Below the pieces are notes generated by a model. The model made no database searches. It was not told the origin of the DNA and was given only the letters and a program-made list of their open reading frames with translations. The translations under genes and the position numbers were made by a program. DNA of 64,000 nt, from contig CM069598.1 of NCBI GenBank assembly GCA_035771175.1, forward strand, positions 10,132,668-10,196,667, given 5' to 3'. Of this stretch, positions 47,568 to 58,548 are shown piece by piece (the stretch's first letter is position 1; each line of letters begins with the position of its first letter). The stretch comes from Paratinospora sagittata (lineage: Eukaryota; Streptophyta; Magnoliopsida; Ranunculales; Menispermaceae).

Positions 47568-50294
47568 AATCATGAAATTTATGATGTTGACATGTACAAT
47601 ATATTCGTTGAATGATGCATGTGTTGCATAAGTGTTTGAAATGCTTTTAAATGTCATATTTCTCTAAATGTATATAATTGCCAACTCAAGAACTATATTC
47701 ACTGAGCTGTTGTTTGCTCACCCCATTTCCTCCAATCTTTCAGGTATTGAGTCGAAGGGAAAAGGAACTTGTCGGGTATGTGTATGTAGGCTTGGAGGAA
47801 ATAAATTCTATTTACGTTATTTTGATAAGTATAATTATCACACACTACATATATGTAATATCACCTAGTTGTGTGGTAAGATTATATAATGCTTGGGATG
47901 ATGAAATGAGATGATCATAGATATTTAGTTGGTGAGAATTTAATTTGTGGAATCAATGTGAATGGAATGATCATCTATATATATGGGATTTGATTTGATG
48001 TGTGGTATAGAAAAAAAAAATATTCTCTACATTTTGGGAAGGTTTGTAAGAGTACGTGAAGGCTGACAGTGTATTATATACTGTATATGGGTTTGTACAG
48101 TGTATAGTACGTTGTGCCGGTCATGACGTCAGCCTACGTCAGGGACGTCGTGACAAGAGGAAAGTTAGGGTTTGGTGGTTTCTTGCTCAAGAACACCTTA
48201 AGGTTTGTATTTTTCCTCCATTTCTTCCTTGAATCTCTCTATTAGTTGCATGATAACTTTATTTTGAGCATGAGGGTTTCATTTTGATGCATGCATTGTG
48301 ATGAACCTTGGATGGGTGGAAGACCAAAGTTTGAGTTGAGTCTTGCATGTCACATATGTGTGATTAGAGAGTGTAAGGAGTACACTAATGGTGAAAGCCC
48401 CAATTTCTAGCAAGAAATTGAAAGGTTTAGTTCAAATGACCTAAACTTAGTTTATGGCCTTAGACTTTTTCAAAATGTTTGCATGTCAACTATGTTGATC
48501 TAGTGGCCATTGTGGATGATTCCATGTTGCGAGATCAGTAAAATTCATGGTTGAGCATGGTGGCCTAGTGTAAAATTGGCAATAGGACATATGTATGAAA
48601 ATTTTCAAATTTGGAGCTTTTGATGCTCTTGATATAAAATCTAAAAAATTATGCAATGTAGGTCTAATTGGACATTATTAGAGTTGTTTGATGATTGAAT
48701 TCAGTGGGTTCACATAATGAATACCCTAAGATTGACTAATTTTGATCTAGGCTAAGTATTTGGTAATTTTGCATGTAAATTGGGGATTTTGCCCAAATTG
48801 GGACTTTTCACCCAAATCAAGTCAATTTATGAAATTGACTTGGGGATTGCTTAATTGGACCAAAATTAAGTAGAATCATGGGTTTGAAATGTTAGAATCT
48901 ATGTTAAATTGATATGACTTAGTTCATTTTGACCTTATGTTTTATATTGGCCTAATTGAGGATTTTGAGCAAGACTTAGTCAATTAATGAAATTGACTTG
49001 ATGTATAGTCTAATTGACCCTAATTATAATTGAATTTCATGTATATTAGTGGTTGGATCATGGGATCACCCTATTACATTCAATTTAGGTCAATCTTAGT
49101 TTAATTGAGTCTAAATGATCAAGTTGGGCAATATGGAAATTGGCTCAAGGGGGTAATCAATTTAGAATCTAATTGACTTTAGATTGGGTTTGAACATGGG
49201 GTTTTGACACACTTTATGACTGATTTTCAGTTGTGTGAACCATGTTATTTCCAGGTCTTGTGATTGATCTTGAACCCGTTTAGTCAATTGGAGAGTTTTG
49301 GCAATTGGATTGGCTAGACTTAGCCAATCAAGAGTTAGTGTTCTTTTACTTTTGGATTATTTATATGTGGCATTGTATTATAGAAATGTTTTAAATGCTT
49401 ATGTATAATGGTATGCATGTTTTAATATTCCATGAAATACATTTGAGCATAATTCATTGGGATGACAATTTGGGTTGAGGCTCCTAGTTGGAATTTTCTC
49501 TTTTTGGGAATTCTCGTAAGTCTAGCGGCGATCCCAGTTGTGTACCTGGCAGAGGGTTTTATGCCTTGTGTATGGGTAGGTTAGTTTAAGTTAATCCTAC
49601 GTGCTGCACGACCCCATAAACCCTATTAGAATACGAGTATTGTGTGTGTGTTCGGGCGCTGTGTGTCACGCACCAGGCCTTGAAACCCCCATACTCAGGA
49701 GGTGTTAGAATTGCATGAGCATGACTACAAAATGTTATGCATCGTTTTATGTATGACTTGATGCATTATGTTAGCATGTATGTAATATATTTCGTCATCA
49801 TGATATTTCAATTGTTTTATGATCTTACCATGTTTTATAAATGCACTTATATGCCACTCGTAAATAACATTCACTGAGCTGGCTGTAGCTCACACCTCAC
49901 CATCTTCTTTCAGGATCTGATAGAAAGGGAAAAGGGAAGGCTTGACTGCGGAGCGTCCCTTGTTTTTGTTTCATGTAGGTGTTGTACATTTAGTTTTGTA
50001 TTTTGATAATTATGTACATGATAACACCTAGTAATTGTATATTTAACACATAGTTGGGATGTGTTGGGTTTTGTATCATTTTGAAGACTCTGAAATTTTA
50101 TGTTTGTAAAACTTTGGAGAAGTAATATTTTATTTCATTATGATCATGATAGTTGGTTGTTGATGATGTACTTTCATTTCTTTTTGGGGATTCATATATG
50201 TATTTTAGGCTGACGAGACGTCGGGTGTACCGACGGAGGGTATACTCGGAGGTTCCCGTGCCGGTCATGACGTCATGTATAGTGGGTCGTGACA

Positions 50295-50701
50295 TTTTCA
50301 CTATGGCAGGATGACCAGTCAGTTGGAGATCAACACTACAGTCAACAGTTGTTTTGTCTACTACAGAGGCAGAGTACATGGCAGTAACATAAGCTTTCAA
50401 GGAAGCAATCTGGCTTCATGGATTGACTAAAGACTTGGGAATTGTGCAGAAGAATGTTGAAATTTGCTGCGACAGCCAGAGTGCCATTTGTTTGGCAAAG
50501 AACCAAGTTCATCACAGTCGAATGAAGCATATTGATGTTCGTTTTCATTTTGTTCGAAAAATAGTAGAAGAAGGGAGTATTCTTCTGCAAAAGATCAAGA
50601 CTGCAGATAACCCCGCAGATATGGTTACAAAGGTGGTTACAGGGATTAAGTTCCAACATTGTGTGGACTTGATCAACATCTCACGAGCTCGGAGTGCTTA
50701 A
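50295..50701 (+). pseudogene. Copia 2 RNase H, 3' part
   Basis: Resumes the RNase H domain after the insertion, with LSTTEAEYMAV (50346 onward, preceded and followed by single stops), then ICCDSQSAICLAKN, HIDVRFHFVR and NPADMVTK, the usual Copia end. It ends in TAA at 50699-50701 about 55 bp before the 3' LTR. Confidence 0.85.
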
Positions 50702-50756
50702 GGGCACTAATAGAGGCAGCAACAGTTTTTTGAAGAAAACTCGTCAAGGTGGAGAT

Positions 50757-50991
50757 TGTTGCTCTGTAACAGCTTTGTCAAACAAAGCTGCTGCAGCTTT
50801 TTTTTGAGCAGCCAATTTTTGTTGAACTTATTGGCTCATTTCACACGGTTGTAAATGGCTATAAATATAGCTCATTCCTCACTACAAAATCATCCCTGTG
50901 AATACAATTGTTGCTTTCCGTGGACGTAGGCAATTTGCTGAACCACGTTAAATATTGTTGTCTTATTTTTCTTTCATGCTTTCGCATAACA
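50757..50991 (+). repeat. 3' LTR of Copia 2
   Basis: 235 bp, similar to the 5' LTR with small indels in the GCAGCTTTTTT region. Confidence 0.9.
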
Positions 50992-52410
50992 ATAACAACC
51001 CCATAACCTCATTCTTGTACCACCCACAACCCCATGATACAAATCAATCCTGTTAGGGGGCTCACAAGGACAGCCCACAGAGAATTGTCCCTACTTTGGC
51101 CTCGTTTGGACCAAACACCCGGACACAATCTACTGGACACTGACAAATCAGGATCCTTTACATGTAAACCCTTTTTTGCCTTCCTAATTGATCATCCCCA
51201 TTTCCCTCCCTTACCTGTTGCTTCATGTGTATGGAACATTCATGTGCCATCTAAAGTAAAAATGTTTGGGTGGACAGTTGCTCATAACAAGGCAAACACT
51301 TTCGAAGTTTTACAGAGGCGATATCTTACAACATGCTTTTCCCCCCATTGCTGCATTTTCTGTCTGCAGGAAAGTGAGACTATTGAACACATTCTTTTTA
51401 GTTGCAGATTTGTAAAGGAAATCTGGAACAGGTGGCATGTTGTCTCGGGCAACAAATTCTTACAGCCTAGTAACACTGCGGAAGGTTTATCGCTTTGTCA
51501 TATCACAGGTTTATGCAAAGCAGATAGAGAGATTGGACTGATTGCTTTCCTCCAACAATATGGTTATTATGGCTTGAGCGCAACAGAAGAATATTCAACA
51601 ATATTGCCAAGGAGGAAGCATCTCTATGGGAAGAGATAAGGCTCGTGGCGAGCTCTTGGGTGTATGCCTCACCTTGGTCAAAAGGATATTCAATCTCCAA
51701 TTGGTTTGCAAATTGGGCTTCCTGCATGTTTTGAGGTCGAGTGGTTGTTTCTTCTCTTGTGGAGATGGTGTTATTTGGTGGATGCTTTTGTGCTCTGTGT
51801 TTTGGAAGGGGGGAATATTTTGTTACTTAAATCTAGCTTTGTTTGATGCTATTGACAGCAATAGTTATTCAGGCCAGTGGTGGTGTTGGTGGCTGCACCT
51901 CTGGTGCTAAGATGTAAATTTACTTTAGTTTTACAAGTAATACATATATTATCGTTTCTTCTAAAAAAAAAAAAAATTATAACATACCGTGATGTTTTGC
52001 TTGCCTTGCCAATGCATGTCAAGGTGCTGCCTGACCTCTTCATCCATCTTCCCCACATATTTCTTTAGTTCTTTGGGCTTCAAGAATGACATAAGTGCAC
52101 CTCTCACGCGTTTGTGGTCCTCGCCACGCAACTCCGACAAGTTTCTATCTCCCAATATCCTCTGAATTGACTGCGGTTGCTGGTTCGTGAGCATATCGCT
52201 GTCACTATTAAACACAAACTTGTTTGCTGCTGGTCCATGGATGAAAACAGTAGGTTCACCAAAGAGGGTGAGCTTTGAAATTGCACCATATTTTCTCACT
52301 CTCTCTTCAAGCCATTTTTTGGCCGTGTTGGACCGCATGGCTTGAAGAAGACCGAGGCTTTGGCCTGTAATGGGGATTCCTAAGGATCCTGGTGGTAACC
52401 TATTGGATGA

Positions 52411-52444
52411 TCTTCTTCTTCTTCTTCTTCTTCTTCTTCTTCTT
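52411..52444. repeat. (CTT)n microsatellite in exon 1 of the P450 pseudogene
   Basis: About eleven units. Read on the coding (minus) strand it gives AGA codons, an Arg run where intact copies have RKRQS or RRRQS. Confidence 0.9.
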
Positions 52445-52502
52445 GTTACTATAGTTAAGAGAAAGAAGGGGAGAAGGGAAATCAGTAAACTGCAGAATTC
52501 AT

Positions 52503-53942
52503 AGTTGATAGATACTACAAAATTATAGAAGATAGATGAACTTAATAACAGGGTATCAACAAGAAATCAAAGTACAGATAAATCTTAAAAACTATCTAAA
52601 GCTGTGCCTGGCATGAATTTTAGACAGTCGTGGTGAATCAGCCTAGATTTCATCACCAACTGTGAAGCTTTGGCTTGAATAATGGATGTTATTATATAGA
52701 GAAAACCTGAGCTTGATTCCAAGCTTCCATTCCCAGAGAAAGATAGACAAAAGCCACCAGACAGGACTGAAATAGACTTATTTCTAGAGCTTAACTGAGA
52801 AAGATGACCACTCCATGAGAAGAACACATATACTTAAAAATAATAAGACAAATAATGAAAAGTTTTTTTTTTTTTTTTTCAAGGTAAAAAAACAATTTAA
52901 TTAGAAAAGGAAGAGGTTACATAGAACTCATTTAAATAAAACTAGAGGCATCCCTCCTAGTAAGGTAAAAAGGCTGAGAAGAAATCTAATATAGTTTTTA
53001 GAAAGCTTGCCAAAGTTTTTATTCCATAGAGAGTAAGAACAAAAATATTTCCATTGAATTCATCTGATACAATTTTTAGAAAAAAAAAAATGTAAATTAT
53101 TTCAGTAAATGACAATGTCTGAGGTAGGAGGGTCAGGGCTTGGAATTGTTCAAGGTTGTTATTCTATTCTTTAAATAACAATACAATATAAAGTTTGTTT
53201 GATTTGTGATTTGAAAATTTGAATACAATTTCACAAGTTAGAAATATATTTTATTCTTTGTTGAAAACAATATGATACTCAAGTAAACCCTTGAAAAGTT
53301 ATTTTTTAGACTTGAACAATCAAATGTATTTATCTACTTTTTCATCTCTGTTGCCATTCATCTTCTTCAACCTCAAAGAACTTTTAGTCAAGCCAAGTCT
53401 ATTTACTATGAATCTTTTTCTACACCTGTTAAAGATAACGTCCACAAATGCCAAATGGGTACTACTTCTTTCAAAATGGTTTTCTTGGTGTGAAGATTAC
53501 ATTTACCAGAAATCATACAATTCTCAAACTTCTGCTTGGGGCTTTATTTATTCCAACTCTTACTTCAAAACCATATTGACTATGTAAAAGCCTGAATCAG
53601 ATTTTTCTGGAAGAAAAATCTTATCCTGAAATTTTTGACACAATTCATTTAGTGATAAATTAATGGAAAATATAAACAGCCCACAAATGTTAAATTTCCA
53701 AATAAATATTATAGATATGTATGTATGTGGTTTTATTATAAGCTACTTCCACAAGTGTAAGGAGAAATGGGACAAAATGAGTCTTTTGCTTCATTCAGAA
53801 TAATGGTGAGGTTTAACAAACATGCCAAAAAGAAATACAATTATACAACCATGAAATCATCCAAAACACAACTGATAAGGTCACCTGACTAACACACACA
53901 CACACAATTTCTTATTACAAGGATAACACTGTTGTCCAAATA
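52503..53942. other. Spacer upstream of the P450 pseudogene and 3' flank of the FAX gene
   Basis: AT-rich, with no gene recognised. It includes T-rich and A-rich runs (52863-52879 and 53081-53090). Confidence 0.5.
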
Positions 53943-56900
53943 TTACTCGGCCTTTGGGGGGATATGGTTTCCCCCAGTCGCGAGCTTGTAGAGATAAAAG
54001 CCAGTCATGAGAGCACTGCAAGAAGTCAAGCAAATATGAACGGTGTTAGTGATTGTTTAAGTAAAAAAAAAATCCCACAATTAATGATTGAAAAAAAAAT
54101 GCAGTAGTGAAAAGTATAAATTTAGATGACAATGACATGTGATTGAAGTTTTAAACCATAAACCAAGCAGTAAATATATATAGGAACTTCATTTGTTTCC
54201 TTAGAAATATATGGGGCAGTTCAGATATCAAATTTCTTAATGGAAAACAAGATGAGGTGATAACGTTGCCACGCAAGATAAAAGGACTGGGAGAATGCGA
54301 ATCATAAAGCGTACTAGCTTCAATGGAAGTAGGGTAAAGAAAGTCAAATTGAAATGGTTTAATTGTGTGTGACATAAACCAATAAAGCAAATTCTAAAAC
54401 AAATGCAGAATAAATATACCAAAAGGCAAAAACAGAGAGATTGTGATGGAGACTCAATGGCAATTGAATTAAACAAAGACATGGAATTAGATAAGGTTGA
54501 ATGACAAAGAAAGAGATGCATTGAGCCTAAGCAGCAGAATTATTAATAAGGTTTAAGGATCGAGAAAACAGATTTTTAAGAATACAGCTGTTATTTGCTT
54601 TTGTTTGGTCAAAATTACAAAATGAAATGAAATGAAATGCAAATCAATAGATGGGCCAGATATAAATGTGAGTATTAAAAAAATCCAACCCATGAAATGA
54701 TGGTGAGCTAAGGCAAAATACTGCTCAAAACAAAAATTAATTACCTGATTGCAGCAACCATTCCAGCTGGCATTATCTTGGAGGTCTGCATGTATCTTTG
54801 CCCCATGACATATGTCAGTGCGATTGAACAAACTGTTTCATAGTCAAGTACAACAACTTAGAAACAGTCTAGAAAACTTTAAGGACAACTATAGTAGAAA
54901 TTCATTTTTGACCCTACTGATGTTGGCGTATTAAGGTTAACATCAATTGCTGTCAAGTGTGCAAAGGATGATCCAGTAGAAATTAAGAACCAAATTATTA
55001 ATTTTATTTACCAAAATTACTGAGGTGTATAAATTTATCATAATTTCAAATAGCTCAAAGTCTGATTTTACAGAAATACTTTTTCACTAAGCTTCTCGTA
55101 ACAGTAGCATTGGTAAAGAGACAATCAAACTCTAACTGAAGAATTAATAAAATGAAGTAACAGCTGAGACATACCAAAAGAAAGAAAAAAAGGATGTCGT
55201 TTATTTTGATATTGACGAGTAGATGAAACAAAATTTGGATAAGAATGGAGGCAACTACTACATGGTACACATCAAAATAACCATTACTACAACCCCGTGT
55301 CATAATGGTGGGAAATGGTATTCGTTGCTTTTGCTATAGCTAGCACTTTGAAACAAGGCAAAAAATATGAACAGGAAAAGCTCAAACCTGAATTTGATTT
55401 CAATATACACCCCAAAGTTAGTGAACACATATGTTAGGCTTAAAACATGAACGAAAAATAAACACACACACAACAACAAAAAAGCGAGAAATCAATTTCA
55501 ATATAACATCCTGTTGTTTTAAAATCTTGTGAACGACAATGTGATATTTAGTATCTATTTCTCTAAAAATATACAGAATTGTTGTTTCCTTTGTTACCCG
55601 AACTTGGATGTGGATGTTGGATGTGGACACATGTCTTGCGCTATCTTAATAGATTATTTAAAAAAAAAGACTTACTAAACCTTGTATTTTTTATCTTCCT
55701 CCCTATCTTAATACTCGGTTAAACTTAACTCAATAAGCCTTTTCCCAACTACATGGGGTTCGCTATATGAATCTGTTTCCTCCATTCCGTTTTATCAAAT
55801 GGTTAAATCAACACTTGAATTACAAGTAGTTATATTTTTCTTAATTATCTCTAATCCATACTATTTTAGATTTTTCTCTACCTCTATCATCGCTATGGAT
55901 TGTTAATTGGTCACTCATCCTAATTGGCCATCCCATCCAAAGGTCTTCATTGAATGTGTCCAAACCACCTTAATTGATTTCCTCACATTTTTTCCCCAAC
56001 TAGGGCTGCTCCTCTCATTTTTGGAACATGCTCGTTTCTAATATTATCTTTTGATGTTCTACCACATATCCATCTTAGCATTCACAATTTTATTATACTT
56101 AGTTTGTTCACATGTTATTTCTTTATTGGGCAACATTTTGTTCCATAGAGCATAACTAGCATAATAGCGATTTTATAGAGTTTTTCTTGATCCTTTCAAT
56201 TCTAAGAAAATTCTATATAACCACTGTCAGGCCAGCCATGCTCTTCCTTAGTTGAATAGAAAAAAGTATAAGGCATGCGTCTAATTAATTTGTCCTTAAA
56301 ACGTCAAGTGTACAAACAAGATTTGCATGAAATAGTATCGTAGAGTGGGGGAAGTGTGATGGAGAGGAGCAGGACCACAAAGAGGAGAGAAGAGGAAACA
56401 AATAAGAGGAAGTGGAATTTTGAGGATTTGAATACACTCTCTTAATTTTTTCCTAAATCACCCCAATCACTTGTCAATTGTGCAGATTTATCAAATGTGC
56501 TTTACTTCGGTTATCTGAAAAATTCAGGACTATTTTTTCCTTTCTGATCAATATGTAAATTCAGATCAATTCAGTAATTAAGTGACACTTCTGGATCCAA
56601 ACTTAGCATATTCCAAGGCTATCCAGTTCATTTCTATTTCAAATTCACTAAAATTGGAAAAATTAAACTCCACCCACTTCCTAAATTCATGAGTTTTCTT
56701 TAGATCCCAACATGAATAACATAATTGACTTAAATCCAACAACGCTCAAACAAATAAATTCATCAGAGAAAAAATGAAAAAAAAGAGGAAAAATCGAGCA
56801 TTGCACCTGTTTGAAGAATCAATGCGAGGTAAGAATTCTTCCGCTTCTCGAAAGCTTTGAGACTCAGAAAACCAGCTAAAAGGAGCAGAAATCCCGTGCC

Positions 56901-57005
56901 AACACCACCAGCTAAAGAAGCCGTGCTTCCCTTCTTAATATACCCAATTACACCTCCAGCAACAAGAACCAAACCATACGGGATTGTGAAGCAGAAATCG
57001 TGCAT
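53943..57005 (-). CDS. FATTY ACID EXPORT 5/6-like TMEM14 membrane protein
   Basis: Three coding exons join in frame: 57005-56807, 54832-54745 and 54015-53943 (360 nt, 119 aa). The protein opens MHDFCFTIPYGLVLVAGGVI and is a TMEM14-type four-helix membrane protein with GSTASLAGGVGTG, FEKRKNSYLALILQT, YVMGQRYMQTSKIMPAGMV and the end GGNHIPPKAE. Known of the family: FAX proteins carry fatty acids across membranes. The short forms without a plastid transit peptide (FAX5/6 group) are thought to act in the ER or secretory membranes. The start is the first ATG; an upstream codon is only a TTG. Intron 1 (about 2 kb) contains a LINE remnant on the minus strand. Assignment to FAX5 or FAX6 specifically is from remembered similarity. 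Confidence 0.92.
55722..56250 (-). mobile_element. LINE 3' fragment in intron 1 of the FAX gene
   Basis: On the minus strand it holds GGAGCAGCCCTAGTTGGGG, then a stretch reading RKSIKVVWTHSMKTFGW-like codons. It is the same family as the fragment in P450 copy 2 intron 3, in opposite orientation relative to the window. Decayed, with approximate limits. Confidence 0.55.
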
Positions 57006-57853
57006 CTTGGCCAACTGGGTATCTTCGAATTTCGTAAAAATCGATCTGGGACTTCGATTTCTTACACGGGAAGAATGAACTTAGGGTTTTCTGTGCCTGG
57101 AGATTATATTGAAGCAGTCAACCTCAACTGCTCCACAAGACCACCGTAAGTGTATATTTGTTTATATTTTTTATTTTTTTTTCTTCTTCTTTTGAATACC
57201 GAACGAATATGAGAAATCTTAGACTTTTGACTTTTTCCACATGGGAAAGGGGGGCCATTGACGAAGACCAATTAGTTTAATTGAGCGAGAGAACTTTGAT
57301 AAATTTAACATTAATTAAAGTCAATGTGAAAGCCTTAATACTATCCTATATTTTAGTAATAACACTTGAATATGGAATAATTAAATTGAATAATATTAAA
57401 GAGATTGAGACGTTATGCTACAATCTAAACATAACATCTCATCGTAGATTTATATTATTTATAAAACCTAAATTCTTTATGAATGGTGTGTTATTTTTAT
57501 TATAAATTTTAAAATTATCCATTACTTTTTATTAATAAATTATTTAATAAATATATTGTTACAATACTCAGAGTTTCCTTTAATCGTAATTAGACAAACT
57601 GATAACAAAAACCAAATTTACTGAGTCTACAGGCCATTTTATAAATAATTTTGAATTTTTTTTTTGTAATGTTAGTAAATATAAAGCTTATTTTAAAAAT
57701 TATTATTATATTTTTATTATTTGTTATTTTTAAAAATTTTTATTTTTAAATTTTTAATAAATTTTAATTATGTTTTATGCATGTTCGACTAGTTACATTT
57801 GGCATAGCATATTAATTTATAATTGAATAAAAATAAAAAGCGATGAGTTGACA

Positions 57854-58135
57854 GTAGAGGTGAAATATGATCGGGTTGGGTCGTATTTTTGTCCCTTAAC
57901 CCACCGGACTCGATAAGGTCGGATCGGCTGGCTCCTATTAAATAACTTAATTTTTTTTAAAGCTTAATAACTACTATTTAAACTTATATTAGTAATAAAA
58001 TATGTTGGATTATCATGTACACAACTTATTAAATTACTATTTGAACTTTAAAAGATGAAATTTCTTTTTTTTGAAAGACTCATATACGTACAAGTCAGAC
58101 TACTATTAAATTTGACTTATGAGAATGCTAATGAA

Positions 58136-58208
<73 letters not shown>

Positions 58209-58330
58209 TTTAAGAGGTTAGATCGGGTTAAGTTTGATCGAATTACTTAAAAATTAATTCAATCAACCTAATATATCAATCAAATCCGATCCGATCCGAC
58301 CCGATGTGGGTCGGTGGGTTGCTTCACCTT
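57854..58330. mobile_element. hAT-type MITE containing a long (AT)n microsatellite
   Basis: A 477-bp element flanked by a perfect 8-bp duplication AGTTGACA (57846-57853 and 58331-58338). The ends are imperfect inverted repeats: TAGAGGTGAAAT at the left, AAGGTGAAGCAACCC for the right end on the other strand, each followed by GGGTCGG-like motifs. No coding capacity. It ends about 220 bp upstream of the ASPM-like ATG. Confidence 0.75.
58139..58204. repeat. (AT)33 microsatellite
   Basis: An uninterrupted AT run inside the hAT-type MITE, likely highly length-variable. Confidence 0.95.
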
Positions 58331-58548
58331 AGTTGACACAGTAGTCGAGTCCCCAACATACTTTTCAACCTTTATTGTTCCGTGACCCGACCCGACCCAC
58401 TGCAATCACCCTTAAATCATCTTCCCGCTCTTTCCTATCCTACTTCAAATTCAAACCCTCATATCCATTTCAGTTTCAGACATTAATCACACTTCACAGA
58501 AGTCAAAACAAGAAAACCAGCAGCGAAATCGAGCGCTCGAGAACGATA

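Larger units (their letters stand above)
45492..50294. mobile_element. Non-coding LTR-type insertion inside Copia 2 RNase H
   Basis: A 4803-bp insert starting TGTAGCACCCGTGCC and ending GGGTCGTGACA, flanked by a perfect TTTTC duplication (45487-45491 and 50295-50299). Removing it rejoins the RNase H reading GYVF and TMAG. A second ...GGACGTCGTGACA end lies at 48155, and both halves carry CACTGAGCT followed by a GCTCAC and a CTTTCAGG block (about 47699 and 49872). I read it as two diverged LTR-like modules with little or nothing between, a LARD or recombined relic of a long-LTR Ty3-like element. No protein motifs are seen. Confidence 0.65.
41542..50991 (+). mobile_element. Ty1/Copia LTR retrotransposon 2, nested in the LINE
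   Basis: LTRs at 41542-41769 and 50757-50991 start TGTTGCTCTG and end CGCATAACA. Flanking 5-mers are ATAAT and ATAAC, a target duplication with one change. A primer site TGGTATCAGAGC begins at 41773, and a purine-rich AAGGTGGAGAT precedes the 3' LTR. It is interrupted in RNase H by the insertion at 45492-50294. Its own length is about 4.65 kb. Confidence 0.9.
40792..51974 (+). mobile_element. 5'-truncated LINE inserted at the intron 1 donor of P450 copy 3
   Basis: Flanked by a perfect 13-bp duplication AATTATAACATAC (40779-40791 and 51975-51987) and ending in poly(A). The left part (40868-41460) encodes a broken L1-type reverse-transcriptase tail (MKYLGLPLGGNPLSSAFWES, then SLWAKVIESRYG). 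The right part (50992-51960) encodes the zf-RVT end (VWNIHVPSKVKMFGW, and FCLQESETIEHILFSCRFV). The two parts are separated by Copia 2. Without insertions it would be about 1.7 kb. Several stops occur. Confidence 0.88.
33967..52502 (-). pseudogene. Cytochrome P450 copy 3, split by nested retroelements and lacking its heme exon
   Basis: Exon 1 is at 52502-51988. Exon 2 is in two pieces, 40281-40183 and 34891-34544. Exon 3 is at 34154-33967 (188 nt, as in copies 1 and 2). Exon 2 pieces minus the duplicated 5 bp sum to 442 nt, exactly the copy 2 exon. Exon 1 is 515 nt where a multiple of 3 is needed: one base is missing near 52485, after MNSAV, shifting the frame before LISLLPFFLL. Exon 1 also has an expanded CTT repeat (52411-52444) that would encode about eleven Arg in a row after the membrane anchor. 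The I-helix AGHDTSS and ETLR remain. The fourth exon with the heme Cys is absent from the expected place. The gene cannot make a P450. Intron 1 contains a LINE holding a Copia and an LTR element; exon 2 holds another Copia. Confidence 0.88.
57006..58548. other. Divergent promoter region between the FAX and ASPM-like genes
   Basis: Contains the hAT-type element at 57854-58330. The rest is AT-rich with no defined feature. Confidence 0.55.

Noticed and set aside
51034..51639. 201-codon open frame taken as a separate gene
   Set aside because: It encodes the zf-RVT tail of the LINE and belongs to that element.
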